DNA of 64,000 nt, from positions 60,580 through 124,579 of the forward strand of contig NZ_QTPO01000022.1 in NCBI RefSeq assembly GCF_003853645.1, in the 5' to 3' direction. Of this stretch, positions 26,110 to 34,179 are shown in pieces. Origin of the DNA: Burkholderia sp. Bp9143 (GTDB lineage: Bacteria > Pseudomonadota > Gammaproteobacteria > Burkholderiales > Burkholderiaceae). Every line of letters starts with the position of its first letter. Within the stretch, counting starts at the first letter, position 1. Below the pieces are notes generated by a model that did not search any database, was not told the DNA's origin, and was given only the letters and a program-made list of their open reading frames with translations. A program made the position numbers and the translations under genes.

Positions 26110-26523
26110 TTACTTCCGGTCGAACGAATACCGGCCCGGCCCGCTCACCGCGAGCAACAGCAGCCCGCCGATGATGCTGATGTTCTTGTAGAAGTTGATC
26201 ATCGCGAGGTACTGATCCATGCCCTGCAGCGCCCAGTAGCGATGCCCGATCAACGCTGTCGCGAGCGTATAGACCGCGAACACCAGCGCGAGCGGACGCG
26301 TATAGAACCCGACCGCGATCAGCGCGCCGCCGACCAGCTCGACCGCCACCGCGATCACGGCGGACAGCTCGGGAGACGGCGCGCCCGTCGACGCCATGTA
26401 CGCGACCGTGCCCGAGAAGCCGTTCAGCTTCTGCCAGCCGAACAGCACGAACAGGATCATCATCAGCACGCGAGCCGCCAGCAGCAGCTCGTCCTTCTTC
26501 GACTCCAGCGAAACGTAACGCAT
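26110..26523 (-). CDS. DoxX family membrane protein
   Basis: A 137-residue four-helix inner-membrane protein: RVLMMILFVLFGWQKLNGFS (TM1, with the conserved G-x-x-K), then SAVIAVAVELVGGALIAVGF, PLALVFAVYTLATALIGHRY and a last helix near INFYKNISIIGGLLLLAVSG, matching DoxX. Family members take part in redox or sulfide/thiosulfate stress handling, but most are unassigned. AAGGTGA precedes the ATG. Confidence 0.85.
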   Translation of the reverse strand: MRYVSLESKKDELLLAARVLMMILFVLFGWQKLNGFSGTVAYMASTGAPSPELSAVIAVAVELVGGALIAVGFYTRPLALVFAVYTLATALIGHRYWALQGMDQYLAMINFYKNISIIGGLLLLAVSGPGRYSFDRK

Positions 26524-26838
26524 AGCAATCACCTTGAATTGACGGTTTGACGCATTCGGTGCCGACGTCCGCCGAACGGCGAACCCATGGATCGACAACG
26601 AACCCTCCTCGCACGATCGAACCGCGGGCCGGTCGGCCCGCCGCCGAGGAATCCATCCGGTCGCGCCGTCTTGGCACGCTGCGGAGCGGTTCTGGCGAAG
26701 CACGGGTGCAGTCTACTGTCTCACCGGAAATCATCAATCCGTCGAAACAAGATTGGCTGTCTCGATTTAGTGGACAATTGTCACGTAACAAACGCATCAC
26801 GTGCGGCCGACGCGCCTATCGGCGCGCCGTCCGCCGGA
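26524..26838. other. Gap upstream of doxX with a perfect palindrome
   Basis: No gene is visible in these 315 bases. A perfect 10-bp palindrome GACAATTGTC sits at 26773-26782 inside GTGGACAATTGTCAC. It shares the half-sites TGGACA and TGTCAC with the sequence at the LysR/pirin intergenic region (28980-28998). Confidence 0.4.
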
Positions 26839-27912
26839 TCACATCAGGTCGATCGGATAGGTCTTGTCGAGATTGTCGTGCCACGCGCGAATGGTCTTCG
26901 GCACGGTCTTTTTCCACGCCGGCACGTTCGAGAAATAGCGCATGCGCACCTTGTCATGCGCATCGAACACGAGCAGCCCGATCCACAATTCGGTGCCCCG
27001 GCGCATCACGATCGCGGCGTTCGTCGTGGCGATACCGCGCACCCAGTACGACGTCACGGCGGCGTTCAGGCCATCGAGATCCTTCTCGTCCGCGCTGACA
27101 TTGACCGTGTCGACGAGCGTCTGATAGTCGGCGCCGAGCAGCGTGTGCGCGATCGCATTCTGCCGCGCGTCGGTCAGCACCTTCAGCGTCACGAGGTCCG
27201 CCGGTGAACTCGCCTGCGCCTTCGACGCCGTCACGTAGTCGCCCGAATACACGACGCCCGCGCCGGCGCCGCAATCGCCGCCCTGTTGCGCGACCTGCAC
27301 GCGCCCGCCCTTGCGGCTGAAATCGAGCCGGCACTGATCCTGGCGAAACGTGCCGCGGTCGCCGTGCAGTTCGATATCGCCACTGAGTCCGCCGGTATTC
27401 GCGCCGTTGGTGCCGCTCAATTCGAAGTGAAGGCGCGGTGCGGTGCCGGTGAACGTCAGCACGCCGCCGAACGACGGGTTGTCGCTGTCGCGATACCACG
27501 TCTGCTGCCAGCGGTCGGCCGCAAGCGGTGCGCCGCTCAGGCTCGCGAGCCGCTCGCGATAGCGATCGCCGACGCACGACGCGTCGTTGCCGCAGCGGTC
27601 GCGCTGCTTGAGCCATTTCAACTGCGCAGCCTTCAGCGCGGCCGTATCGCCACCTTTCGCAAGCGCCTTCTTCCACGCCACCGCCAACTGGCCGTCGAGA
27701 GACGACAAGCCAGCGTCCGCGCAGATCGCCTTCTCGGTCGGCGAAACAGCTTTCGCGCAGTCGAAGCCGGCCGCCTGGGCCGCCATCGGCGAGATCGTCA
27801 GTACTGCCAATATCACGGCGGATCGCAGGTTCGCGCTCCGCACATGCCGGCCGCGACGCGCGGCTTGCCCTCGCTCGCCGGCGCGAGCATTCGATCGGTT
27901 CCTGATTGTCAT
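26839..27912 (-). CDS. Periplasmic protein with LprI-like (lysozyme inhibitor) domain
   Basis: A 357-residue exported protein. A long basic start leads into a signal peptide (about residues 28-48, ending AAQAAG). Residues about 49-125 form an LprI-like/DUF1311 domain with four cysteines (FDCAKA, AICADA, DRCGN, SCVGDR) and a Trp-Leu-Lys-Gln-Arg helix. The C-terminal 230 residues are not recognised. The domain name comes from a mycobacterial lysozyme inhibitor, but most bacterial members have no shown function. Confidence 0.7.
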   Translation of the reverse strand: MTIRNRSNARAGERGQAARRGRHVRSANLRSAVILAVLTISPMAAQAAGFDCAKAVSPTEKAICADAGLSSLDGQLAVAWKKALAKGGDTAALKAAQLKWLKQRDRCGNDASCVGDRYRERLASLSGAPLAADRWQQTWYRDSDNPSFGGVLTFTGTAPRLHFELSGTNGANTGGLSGDIELHGDRGTFRQDQCRLDFSRKGGRVQVAQQGGDCGAGAGVVYSGDYVTASKAQASSPADLVTLKVLTDARQNAIAHTLLGADYQTLVDTVNVSADEKDLDGLNAAVTSYWVRGIATTNAAIVMRRGTELWIGLLVFDAHDKVRMRYFSNVPAWKKTVPKTIRAWHDNLDKTYPIDLM

Positions 27913-28092
27913 GGACTGGACTCGTCGTGGATCGCGGTGAGTAGAAGCTACGTGCCCGATACGATTCGAGGTAAAAACACCCGGCCCGACATGCGCTGCG
28001 GGCCGTCGCCCCCGCCGAAGCCTAACGCGAATGCGCGCCGCCGATCAATCGTCGTTCGACGATGCGCGCAACACCCATACCGAGCCCGCCCG

Positions 28093-28986
28093 CTACCCCC
28101 GCCCACCCAGCCGCTCCGCCAGAAACCCGATGAACGTCCGCAGCGTGACGAACCCTTCCCGATGCTGCGGAAACACCGCGTTCAGCGTGATCGGCGACGG
28201 CGCATACGCGTCGAGCACCGGCACGAGCGCGCCGCTGTCGAGCGCCGCGCCGACGATGAAATGCGGCAGCAGCGCGACGCCGAGCCCCGCGATCGCCGCG
28301 TCGCGCACGACTTCGCCGTTGTTCGCGACGAGCGGCCCCTGCACGTCGAACGTGCGCGCCGCGCCGTCGATCCGGAATTCCCAGCCGACGCGCCGCTCGC
28401 GCCCGTACAGCAGGCACGTATGCCCGGCGAGATCGGCCGGCGTCGCGGGCGTGCCCTGCCGTTTCAGGTAAGCGGGGCTCGCGCACGCGATCATCTTCCA
28501 CGCACCGAGCGGGCGCGCGATCAGCGTCGAATCCTCGAGCGCGCCGATCCGCAGCACGAGGTCGAAGCCCTCGCCGATCAGGTCGACGCGCCGGTCGGTC
28601 AGGTCGAGGTTCAGCCGCACGGCCGGATGCGCGGACAGGAATTCGGCGATCAACGGCGACACGTGCGTGATCCCGAACGACAGCGGCGCGCTGATCTTCA
28701 GCGAGCCGTGCAGTTCGGTGCTGCGCACCGACATCGCCTGCTCGGCGTCGGCGATCTCGGCGAGGATCCGCTGCGCGCGCGCATAGAACTCCTGCCCCGA
28801 TTCCGTGACCGCGAGATTGCGCGTGTTGCGGTGCAGCAAGCGCACGCCGAGCGACGCCTCGAGCGCCATCGTGCGCCGGCTCACGAACTGCTTGGAGAGC
28901 ATCAGCTGGTCGGCCGCCGCCGTGAAGCTGCCCGCGTCGACGGTCGCGACGAAGATCCTCAGATCGTTGAGTTCCATATTGTCCAC
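28093..28986 (-). CDS. LysR family transcriptional regulator
   Basis: A 297-residue LysR regulator of the AaeR/YafC-like branch. The helix-turn-helix is at about residues 18-37 (AGSFTAAADQLMLSKQFVSR), followed by the linker helix LEASLGVRLLHRNTRNLAVT. The effector domain starts at GSLKISAPLSFGITHVSPLI. It is divergent from the pirin gene with 119 bases between, the usual layout for control of pirin and its quinone-linked neighbours. An imperfect palindrome covers its start (see 28980-28998). Confidence 0.9.
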   Translation of the reverse strand: MDNMELNDLRIFVATVDAGSFTAAADQLMLSKQFVSRRTMALEASLGVRLLHRNTRNLAVTESGQEFYARAQRILAEIADAEQAMSVRSTELHGSLKISAPLSFGITHVSPLIAEFLSAHPAVRLNLDLTDRRVDLIGEGFDLVLRIGALEDSTLIARPLGAWKMIACASPAYLKRQGTPATPADLAGHTCLLYGRERRVGWEFRIDGAARTFDVQGPLVANNGEVVRDAAIAGLGVALLPHFIVGAALDSGALVPVLDAYAPSPITLNAVFPQHREGFVTLRTFIGFLAERLGGRG

Positions 28987-28998
28987 TCCGAAGTGACA
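28980..28998. promoter_or_regulatory. Candidate LysR operator
   Basis: TGTCCACT-CCGA-AGTGACA is an inverted repeat broken by one missing base. It overlaps the 5' end of the LysR gene in the divergent LysR/pirin region. The arms TGTC(C)ACT recur around the palindrome upstream of doxX. The site is suggestive only. Confidence 0.35.
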
Positions 28999-29105
28999 GT
29001 CATTATCTCCACAGCCATTTATTTGTCAAATCGATTGACCTAAGATTCATCTCAACGAACGGCCGGGCCCACTTCCGAGGTCCGGCGGACATCCAGGAAA
29101 AAATC

Positions 29106-29831
29106 ATGATCGAGACTCGTGCAGCAAACCAACGTGGCCGTGCCGAGCATGGCTGGCTCAGCTCCCGTCACACGTTTTCTTTCGCGAATTACTACGATCC
29201 GAAGCAAGTCGGCTTCTCCGACCTGCTGGTGATCAACGACGACCGCGTCGCACCGGGCCGCGGCTTCGGTACGCACCCGCACCGCGACATGGAAATCCTG
29301 TCGTACGTGCTCGACGGTGCACTGGAGCACAAGGATTCGATGGGCACCGGGTCGGTGATCGTGCCGGGCGACGTCCAGTTGATGAGCGCGGGTACCGGCG
29401 TGCGTCACAGCGAGTTCAACCACTCGCACGAGACGCCCGTCCACTTCCTGCAGATCTGGGTCGGGCCGTCCGAGAAGGGTGCCGAGCCGCGCTATCAGCA
29501 GACCAATGTCGCGGCAGCCGACAAGCGCGGCAAGCTCGCGCCGATCGTGTCGCCCGACGGTAACGGCGGTTCGCTGACGATCCGCCAGGACACGCGGATC
29601 CACGCGGGCCTGTTCGACGGCGACGAGCGCGCCACGCTCGAACTGGCACCGGACCGCTTCGCCTACGTGCATGTCGCACGCGGCAGCGTGACGGTCAACG
29701 GCGTGACGCTCGGCGAAGGCGACGGCGCGCGCATCCGCGGCGAACAGGCGCTGACGTTCGCCGACGGCAAGGATGCCGAGGTGCTGGTATTCGACCTGCG
29801 CCCGGTCGAAGTGACGGCCGAGTGGGCATGA
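29106..29831 (+). CDS. Pirin family protein (YhaK/quercetinase type)
   Basis: A 241-residue bicupin. The N-terminal cupin holds the metal ligands in FGTHPHRDMEILSYVLDGAL and GTGVRHSEFNHS. The C-terminal cupin (about residues 150-235) is lower in conservation. Bacterial pirins act as quercetin dioxygenases or redox-linked regulators. It is divergent from LysR and upstream of wrbA, with a terminator in between, which points to electrophile/quinone response. Confidence 0.9.
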   Translation: MIETRAANQRGRAEHGWLSSRHTFSFANYYDPKQVGFSDLLVINDDRVAPGRGFGTHPHRDMEILSYVLDGALEHKDSMGTGSVIVPGDVQLMSAGTGVRHSEFNHSHETPVHFLQIWVGPSEKGAEPRYQQTNVAAADKRGKLAPIVSPDGNGGSLTIRQDTRIHAGLFDGDERATLELAPDRFAYVHVARGSVTVNGVTLGEGDGARIRGEQALTFADGKDAEVLVFDLRPVEVTAEWA

Positions 29832-29849
29832 CGCCCGTTCGGAACATCG

Positions 29850-29875
29850 GGCCCCGCTGAAGGCGGGGCCTTCTT
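29850..29875 (+). terminator. Rho-independent terminator after the pirin gene
   Basis: Stem GGCCCCGC (29850-29857) with GCGGGGCC (29863-29870), a 5-base loop, then TTCTT. It lies between pirin and wrbA, so wrbA may depend on read-through or its own start. Confidence 0.8.
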
Positions 29876-29892
29876 AATCGGAGATTCGCAAC

Positions 29893-30502
29893 ATGGCCAA
29901 GGTACTCGTTCTTTACTACTCGTCCTACGGGCACGTCGAAACGATGGCGCAGCACGTCGCGGAAGGCGCGAAATCGGTGCCCGGCGTCGAGGTCACGCTC
30001 AAGCGCGTGCCGGAAACCATTCCCGTCGACCAGGCGAAGGCGATCGGCGTCAAGGTCGACCAGGCCGCCCCCGTCGCCACCGTGGACGAACTCGCGGGCT
30101 ACGACGCGATCATCTTCGGCACGCCGACCCGCTTCGGCAACATGGCCGGCCAGATGCGCACGTTCCTCGACCAGACCGGCGGCCTGTGGATGAAGGGCGC
30201 GCTCGTCGGCAAGATCGGCAGCGTGTTCGCGTCGACCGGCACGCAGCACGGCGGCCAGGAAACGACCATCACGTCGTTCCACTCGACGCTGCTGCACCAC
30301 GGGATGGTGATCGTCGGCGTGCCCTACGCATGCAGCGGGCTCGTCAACATGAACGAGATCACGGGCGGCACGCCGTACGGCGCGACCACGCTCGCGGGCG
30401 CGGACGGCAGCCGTCAGCCGTCAGCCGAGCGCGAACGAACTCGACATCGCGCGCTACCAGGGCAAGCACGTCGCGGAACTCGCCGCGAAGCTCGCGTCGT
30501 AA
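29893..30502 (+). pseudogene. wrbA: wrbA, NAD(P)H:quinone oxidoreductase, frameshifted by a 7-bp duplication
   Basis: A flavodoxin-like FMN quinone reductase. The start [18 protein letters not shown] (phosphate-binding loop), [20 protein letters not shown] and [13 protein letters not shown] are all family-typical. At 30409-30427 the heptamer AGCCGTC occurs as 2.7 tandem copies. The frame shifts there after GADGSRQPS. Removing one copy restores the normal ending ([20 protein letters not shown], stop at 30500-30502). The shifted frame runs on to 31044 through a strong terminator and has no WrbA-like sequence. About 29 C-terminal residues are lost, so activity or assembly is doubtful. A sequencing error cannot be excluded. 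Confidence 0.85.
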
Positions 30503-30581
30503 CGCGGGTTGGTGGGTTGCCGCCCGTCCCGGAGAGCCCGGGACCGCGGCGCGTGCCGCCTGCGCGGGACGCACAAGGACG

Positions 30582-30610
30582 AACGGCGCCGGTCGACCCG
30601 GCGCCGTTTT
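30582..30610 (+). terminator. Strong rho-independent terminator after wrbA
   Basis: A perfect 11-bp stem (AACGGCGCCGG / CCGGCGCCGTT) with loop TCGAC, followed by a T run. It marks the proper 3' end of wrbA and may also serve the convergent gene at 30632. Confidence 0.85.
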
Positions 30611-30631
30611 TCATCGCGCGAACGCCGGCCC

Positions 30632-30949
30632 TTACTGGCCCGATGCCGGCGCGGCAGGCGCGGGTGCGGGCGCCGCCTTCGTCGCGGGCGCCTTTTCCAC
30701 CGCGTTCTGCGGATAGTTGCTCTGGTCGTTGGTCAGCCGGTAGCCGCTGCCCGTGCCGATTGCCTTCAGGTCCTTCGCGTGGCGCGCGCGCGCCGCCTTG
30801 CGGGCGGCCTTCTTCTGCGCCTTGTCGAGCTGCTTCTGCGTCGGCGCGGACGCCTGATCCTGCGCGTATGCCGCCGGCGCGGCGGTCAACAGCAGACCGA
30901 ACGACGCCGTTACTGCCACTGCCACCGAAACCACGCGAGACTTCGTCAT
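30632..30949 (-). CDS. Small exported protein, Lys/Ala-rich
   Basis: A 105-residue protein with a clear signal peptide ([20 protein letters not shown], cleavage near AYAQ-DQA) and a very basic Ala/Lys-rich helix (about residues 35-62). The C-terminus is Pro/Ala-rich. The motif [13 protein letters not shown] near the end looks conserved-like, but I do not recognise the family. The function is unknown; it probably works in the periplasm. Confidence 0.7.
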   Translation of the reverse strand: MTKSRVVSVAVAVTASFGLLLTAAPAAYAQDQASAPTQKQLDKAQKKAARKAARARHAKDLKAIGTGSGYRLTNDQSNYPQNAVEKAPATKAAPAPAPAAPASGQ

Positions 30950-31193
30950 GGCCGGATCTCCTTGTCGATTGTTGGTTGTGGGTCGAACGCCAACCCGCAC
31001 GCGACGGACGTCGGCGTGCGACCACGGCGCCGATGCAACGTTAGCCGATCGCCGCGCAAATGTCCGTGCCGGTTCCTGAATTCTCCCGATAACGGCAACG
31101 ATACATGCGCGGCGAGCGCCCGGCCGGCCGGTGCGGCGCACGCGGCCATCAGGGAAACCGATAGCATCGCGCGCGGCCGGTGCCCGGCGCCGC

Positions 31194-31928
31194 TCAGATC
31201 CAGCGCGACAGCACCGGCAGCAGGATCGGCACGACGAAGGCGGTCAGCACGCCGTTCAGCCCCATCCCGAGGCCCGCGAACGCGCCGGCCTCCTCGCTGA
31301 CCTGGAACGCGCGCGCGGTGCCGATCCCGTGCGACGCGACGCCGAGCGCGAAACCGCGCACGGCCGGCTCCTCGATGCGCAGCGCGTTCAGGATCGCGCG
31401 GGCGCACACGGCGCCGAAGATCCCGGTCGAGATCACCAGCACGGCGGTCAGCGACGGAATCCCGCCGATCTCCTGCGCGACGGCCATCGCGATCGGCGTG
31501 GTCGCGGATTTCGGCGCGAGCGACGCGATCGTCTGGTGCGACGCGCCGAACAGCGCGGCGATGCCGACCGCCGACACGATCGCGGTCAGCGAGCCCGCCA
31601 GCAGCCCGACGAGCAGCGGCACCGCGGTGCGCCGCAGCTTCGACCACTGGCGGTACAGCGGCAGCGCCAGTGCGACGGTCGCCGGGCCGAGCAGGAAGTG
31701 AACGAACTGCGCGCCCTCGAAATACGTCGGATACGGCGTGTGCGTGATCGTCAGCAGCACGACGATCAGCGCGACTGCGATCAGCACCGGGTTCGCGAGC
31801 GGGTTGAAGCGCGCGCGGGCATAGACGGCCTGTGCAATCAGGTATGCGATCAGCGTGATCGTCAGGCCGAGCAGCGGGGTCGCGGCGAGATAGACCCAGA
31901 TCGCGCCGAGTTTCGGGAAGGCCGTCAT
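31194..31928 (-). CDS. lrgB: LrgB/CidB family membrane protein
   Basis: A 244-residue multi-TM protein. It carries the LrgB signatures LAPKSATTPIAMAVAQEIGG near residue 140 and VRGFALGVASHGIGTARAFQ near residue 195. LrgB partners LrgA in control of murein hydrolase export, cell lysis and, in other bacteria, pyruvate or glycolate transport. Its ATG overlaps the lrgA stop (ATGA at 31925-31928), showing translational coupling. Confidence 0.9.
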   Translation of the reverse strand: MTAFPKLGAIWVYLAATPLLGLTITLIAYLIAQAVYARARFNPLANPVLIAVALIVVLLTITHTPYPTYFEGAQFVHFLLGPATVALALPLYRQWSKLRRTAVPLLVGLLAGSLTAIVSAVGIAALFGASHQTIASLAPKSATTPIAMAVAQEIGGIPSLTAVLVISTGIFGAVCARAILNALRIEEPAVRGFALGVASHGIGTARAFQVSEEAGAFAGLGMGLNGVLTAFVVPILLPVLSRWI

Positions 31929-32296
31929 TGCGTGCCCTCCGCCGTGCCGTCGGCGCGCCGCTGGCGCCGCAGCAACGCGCGCGTGACGAGTGCCGTCACG
32001 GCGATCGCGAGCGACGTGCTCACCGCGAGCGCGACGACGACCGCGAGCGCATCGCCGCGCAAGCGGTCGGCCGACACCATGATGCCGACGCCGGCCGGCA
32101 CGAACAGCAGCGACAGATGGCGCAGCAGCTCGAGCGCGGTCGGCTCGATCGCGTCGGCCACCTGCGGGCGCAGCATCACGAAGCCGAACAGCAGCAGCAT
32201 GCCGATCACGGGGCCCGGCACCGGCAGGCCGAACAGATAGGACACCCCTTCCCCGAGACACTGGAAGGTCAGCAAGACCGCGAACGCCTGCAGCAT
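31925..32296 (-). CDS. lrgA: LrgA/CidA family holin-like protein
   Basis: A 123-residue protein with four short TM helices (LQAFAVLLTFQCLGEGVSYL and GPVIGMLLLFGFVMLR are typical), the holin-like partner of LrgB. It is the first gene of an lrgAB operon divergent from the PucR gene, with 248 bases between. Confidence 0.9.
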   Translation of the reverse strand: MLQAFAVLLTFQCLGEGVSYLFGLPVPGPVIGMLLLFGFVMLRPQVADAIEPTALELLRHLSLLFVPAGVGIMVSADRLRGDALAVVVALAVSTSLAIAVTALVTRALLRRQRRADGTAEGTQ

Positions 32297-32544
32297 GAGC
32301 CGCTTCTCCCGAACGTGGCCGCGCTACCGTGCAGCCGCGCGGCCGATGGGCCGGCGGCGTGCGACGCCGGCGTGGACGATACGCGCGATCGTACCAACAT
32401 TGGATGCGGGGGGATGCGGGGCGGGATGCCGGCTCGGCGCGTCGCCCGCCCGCTGGCCGCCCACAGCCACTATCATCTTGCACTTTCGGGCGTCGGCGCT
32501 GCTGCCCCGACACGCAGCCGGCCCGCGAGCCAGGGAGTTTGCCG

Positions 32545-34002
32545 ATGATCACCGTGCAGGAATTGCTGGATACGCCATCGCTGGGACTGAAGGTGATCGC
32601 TGGCGTCGCCGGCACGCACCGGCTGATCACCTGGGCGCACGCGGTCGACCTGCCCGATCCGTGGCGCTGGGTCAGCGCGGGGTACCTGGTGATGACGACG
32701 GGCGGCGGCATGCCGCGCGCACCGAAGGACCAGGTCACGTGGCTCGAACGTCTCGCGCAGACGAATGCGAGCGCGCTCGTCGTCGCGCCGCAGGCCGATG
32801 CGCCGAAGCTGTCGCGCAAGCTGCTCGATGCGGCGAATCAACTGATGTTTCCGGTGCTACGGGCCAGCTTCGAACTGGAATTCGTGAAGTTGTCCCATCA
32901 CGTGATCGAGAGCGTGCTGCGCGCGCAGCGGGACAGCTTCAAGGCCAGCGAACGTCTGTTCCAGACCTATGCAGAGGCCATGCGCAAGGAGGCCGAATTT
33001 GCCGGACGGCTCGCGATTCTCGCCGTCACCCTCGGGTTGTCGCTGCGCATCGAGGATGCAGCGAGCGGCACCACGCTCGTCGCGACCGCATCGACGCCTT
33101 CGGCGGACGACGCGCATCATGCGGAGCGGATTCCGCTCGGCGGACGAGCACGCGCGAATCTGGTGATCCAGCGCGAAGGACGCGGCGCGCCCGAAGATCC
33201 ACTGTTCGTGCGCTCGCTGGTCGGCCTGCTCGGCGTCGAGTTCGAACGCCTGATGATCACGCGCGACGGCCAGCGCGACGAGGGCGTGGCGCTGCTGCGC
33301 AGCCTGCTCGACAACGAAACCGACTTCGCGTTCGTGCGGCCGATGCTGAAGCGGCGCGGCCTCGCCGGCACGTTCGTGTGCCTGTCGATCAGGCCGGGCG
33401 GTGCCGGCGACTGGACGCCCGGCGACATTCATCACGCACCGGGGCTTCAGGAGAAAACGCCGCTGCTGCTGCAAGACGACGTGCTGCTGGCGCTCGCGCC
33501 CGACAGTCGCGACACGATCGACGCGCTACTGCGTAATCTCGGCGACGGCACGGTCATCGGCGTGAGCGGCCCGATCGCGGTCGCGACCGGGTTCCGCGAA
33601 AGCGTGCGGCAGGCGCGCCTCGCGATGACGCAGGCGATCGAGCTGGAAACCGACGTGCTGCGCTACGGCGACGTCGAGACCGGGCTCATCATGGCGCCGA
33701 AGTCGCTGGCCGAGGCGCGCGCGTTGGTCGGGCGCTATCTCGGGCCGCTGATCGAGCACGACCGGCTGCACGACACGTCGCTGCTCGCGACGCTGATGAA
33801 ATTCCTCGAGAACGACGGCAACTGGAAGGCCACCGCGTACGACCTCGGCATCCATCGCCAGACACTCGTGTATCGCCTGAAGCTCGTCGAGCAGCTGACG
33901 GGCCTCAAGCCCACGAGCACCAACGGGACCGCGCGCTTCTGGATCGCACTGCTCGCGGGCAACAACGCGAAGCTGCTCCCCGTTCAGACATTGCGCGACT
34001 GA
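32545..34002 (+). CDS. PucR family transcriptional regulator
   Basis: A 485-residue regulator. The N-terminal PucR domain is at about residues 1-120 (MITVQELLDTPSLGLKVIAG). The C-terminus has the PucR-type helix-turn-helix (LLATLMKFLENDGNWKATAY then DLGIHRQTLVYRLKLVEQLT, about residues 415-455). PucR proteins sense purine, amine or amino acid availability. An AGGGAG site precedes the ATG at 32545. It sits directly before an amino acid permease, an FAD amine oxidase and a cupin on the same strand and is probably their activator. Confidence 0.9.
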   Translation: MITVQELLDTPSLGLKVIAGVAGTHRLITWAHAVDLPDPWRWVSAGYLVMTTGGGMPRAPKDQVTWLERLAQTNASALVVAPQADAPKLSRKLLDAANQLMFPVLRASFELEFVKLSHHVIESVLRAQRDSFKASERLFQTYAEAMRKEAEFAGRLAILAVTLGLSLRIEDAASGTTLVATASTPSADDAHHAERIPLGGRARANLVIQREGRGAPEDPLFVRSLVGLLGVEFERLMITRDGQRDEGVALLRSLLDNETDFAFVRPMLKRRGLAGTFVCLSIRPGGAGDWTPGDIHHAPGLQEKTPLLLQDDVLLALAPDSRDTIDALLRNLGDGTVIGVSGPIAVATGFRESVRQARLAMTQAIELETDVLRYGDVETGLIMAPKSLAEARALVGRYLGPLIEHDRLHDTSLLATLMKFLENDGNWKATAYDLGIHRQTLVYRLKLVEQLTGLKPTSTNGTARFWIALLAGNNAKLLPVQTLRD

Positions 34003-34059
34003 CGCGCCTGCCCGCGCCGCCCCCTGCGCGGCGCGCAGCCTCCGCCGGCCTTCGCCGGT

Positions 34060-34077
34060 TTCATACATTTGTATGAA
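34060..34077. promoter_or_regulatory. Perfect 8-2-8 palindrome before the permease operon
   Basis: TTCATACA-TT-TGTATGAA lies 103 bases before the permease start and is extended by CCGG on both sides with one base skipped. A transcription factor site, probably for the PucR protein or a GntR-type regulator, is the likely reading. It could also form a terminator hairpin for pucR, but no T run follows. Confidence 0.5.
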
Positions 34078-34179
34078 CCGGCGCCGCCGCGCTGGGATTT
34101 TTTGCATAGGCAGCCGTCGGTCGCTTGCCTAGTATCCGTCCGGACAACGACACGAAAACACGTCAGACGGAGACAAGCG

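Noticed and set aside
30503..31044. C-terminal extension of the WrbA frame to 383 residues
   Set aside because: It arises only after the heptamer frameshift, crosses a strong terminator and overlaps the opposite-strand exported protein gene. The residues are Pro/Arg-rich and unlike any domain.
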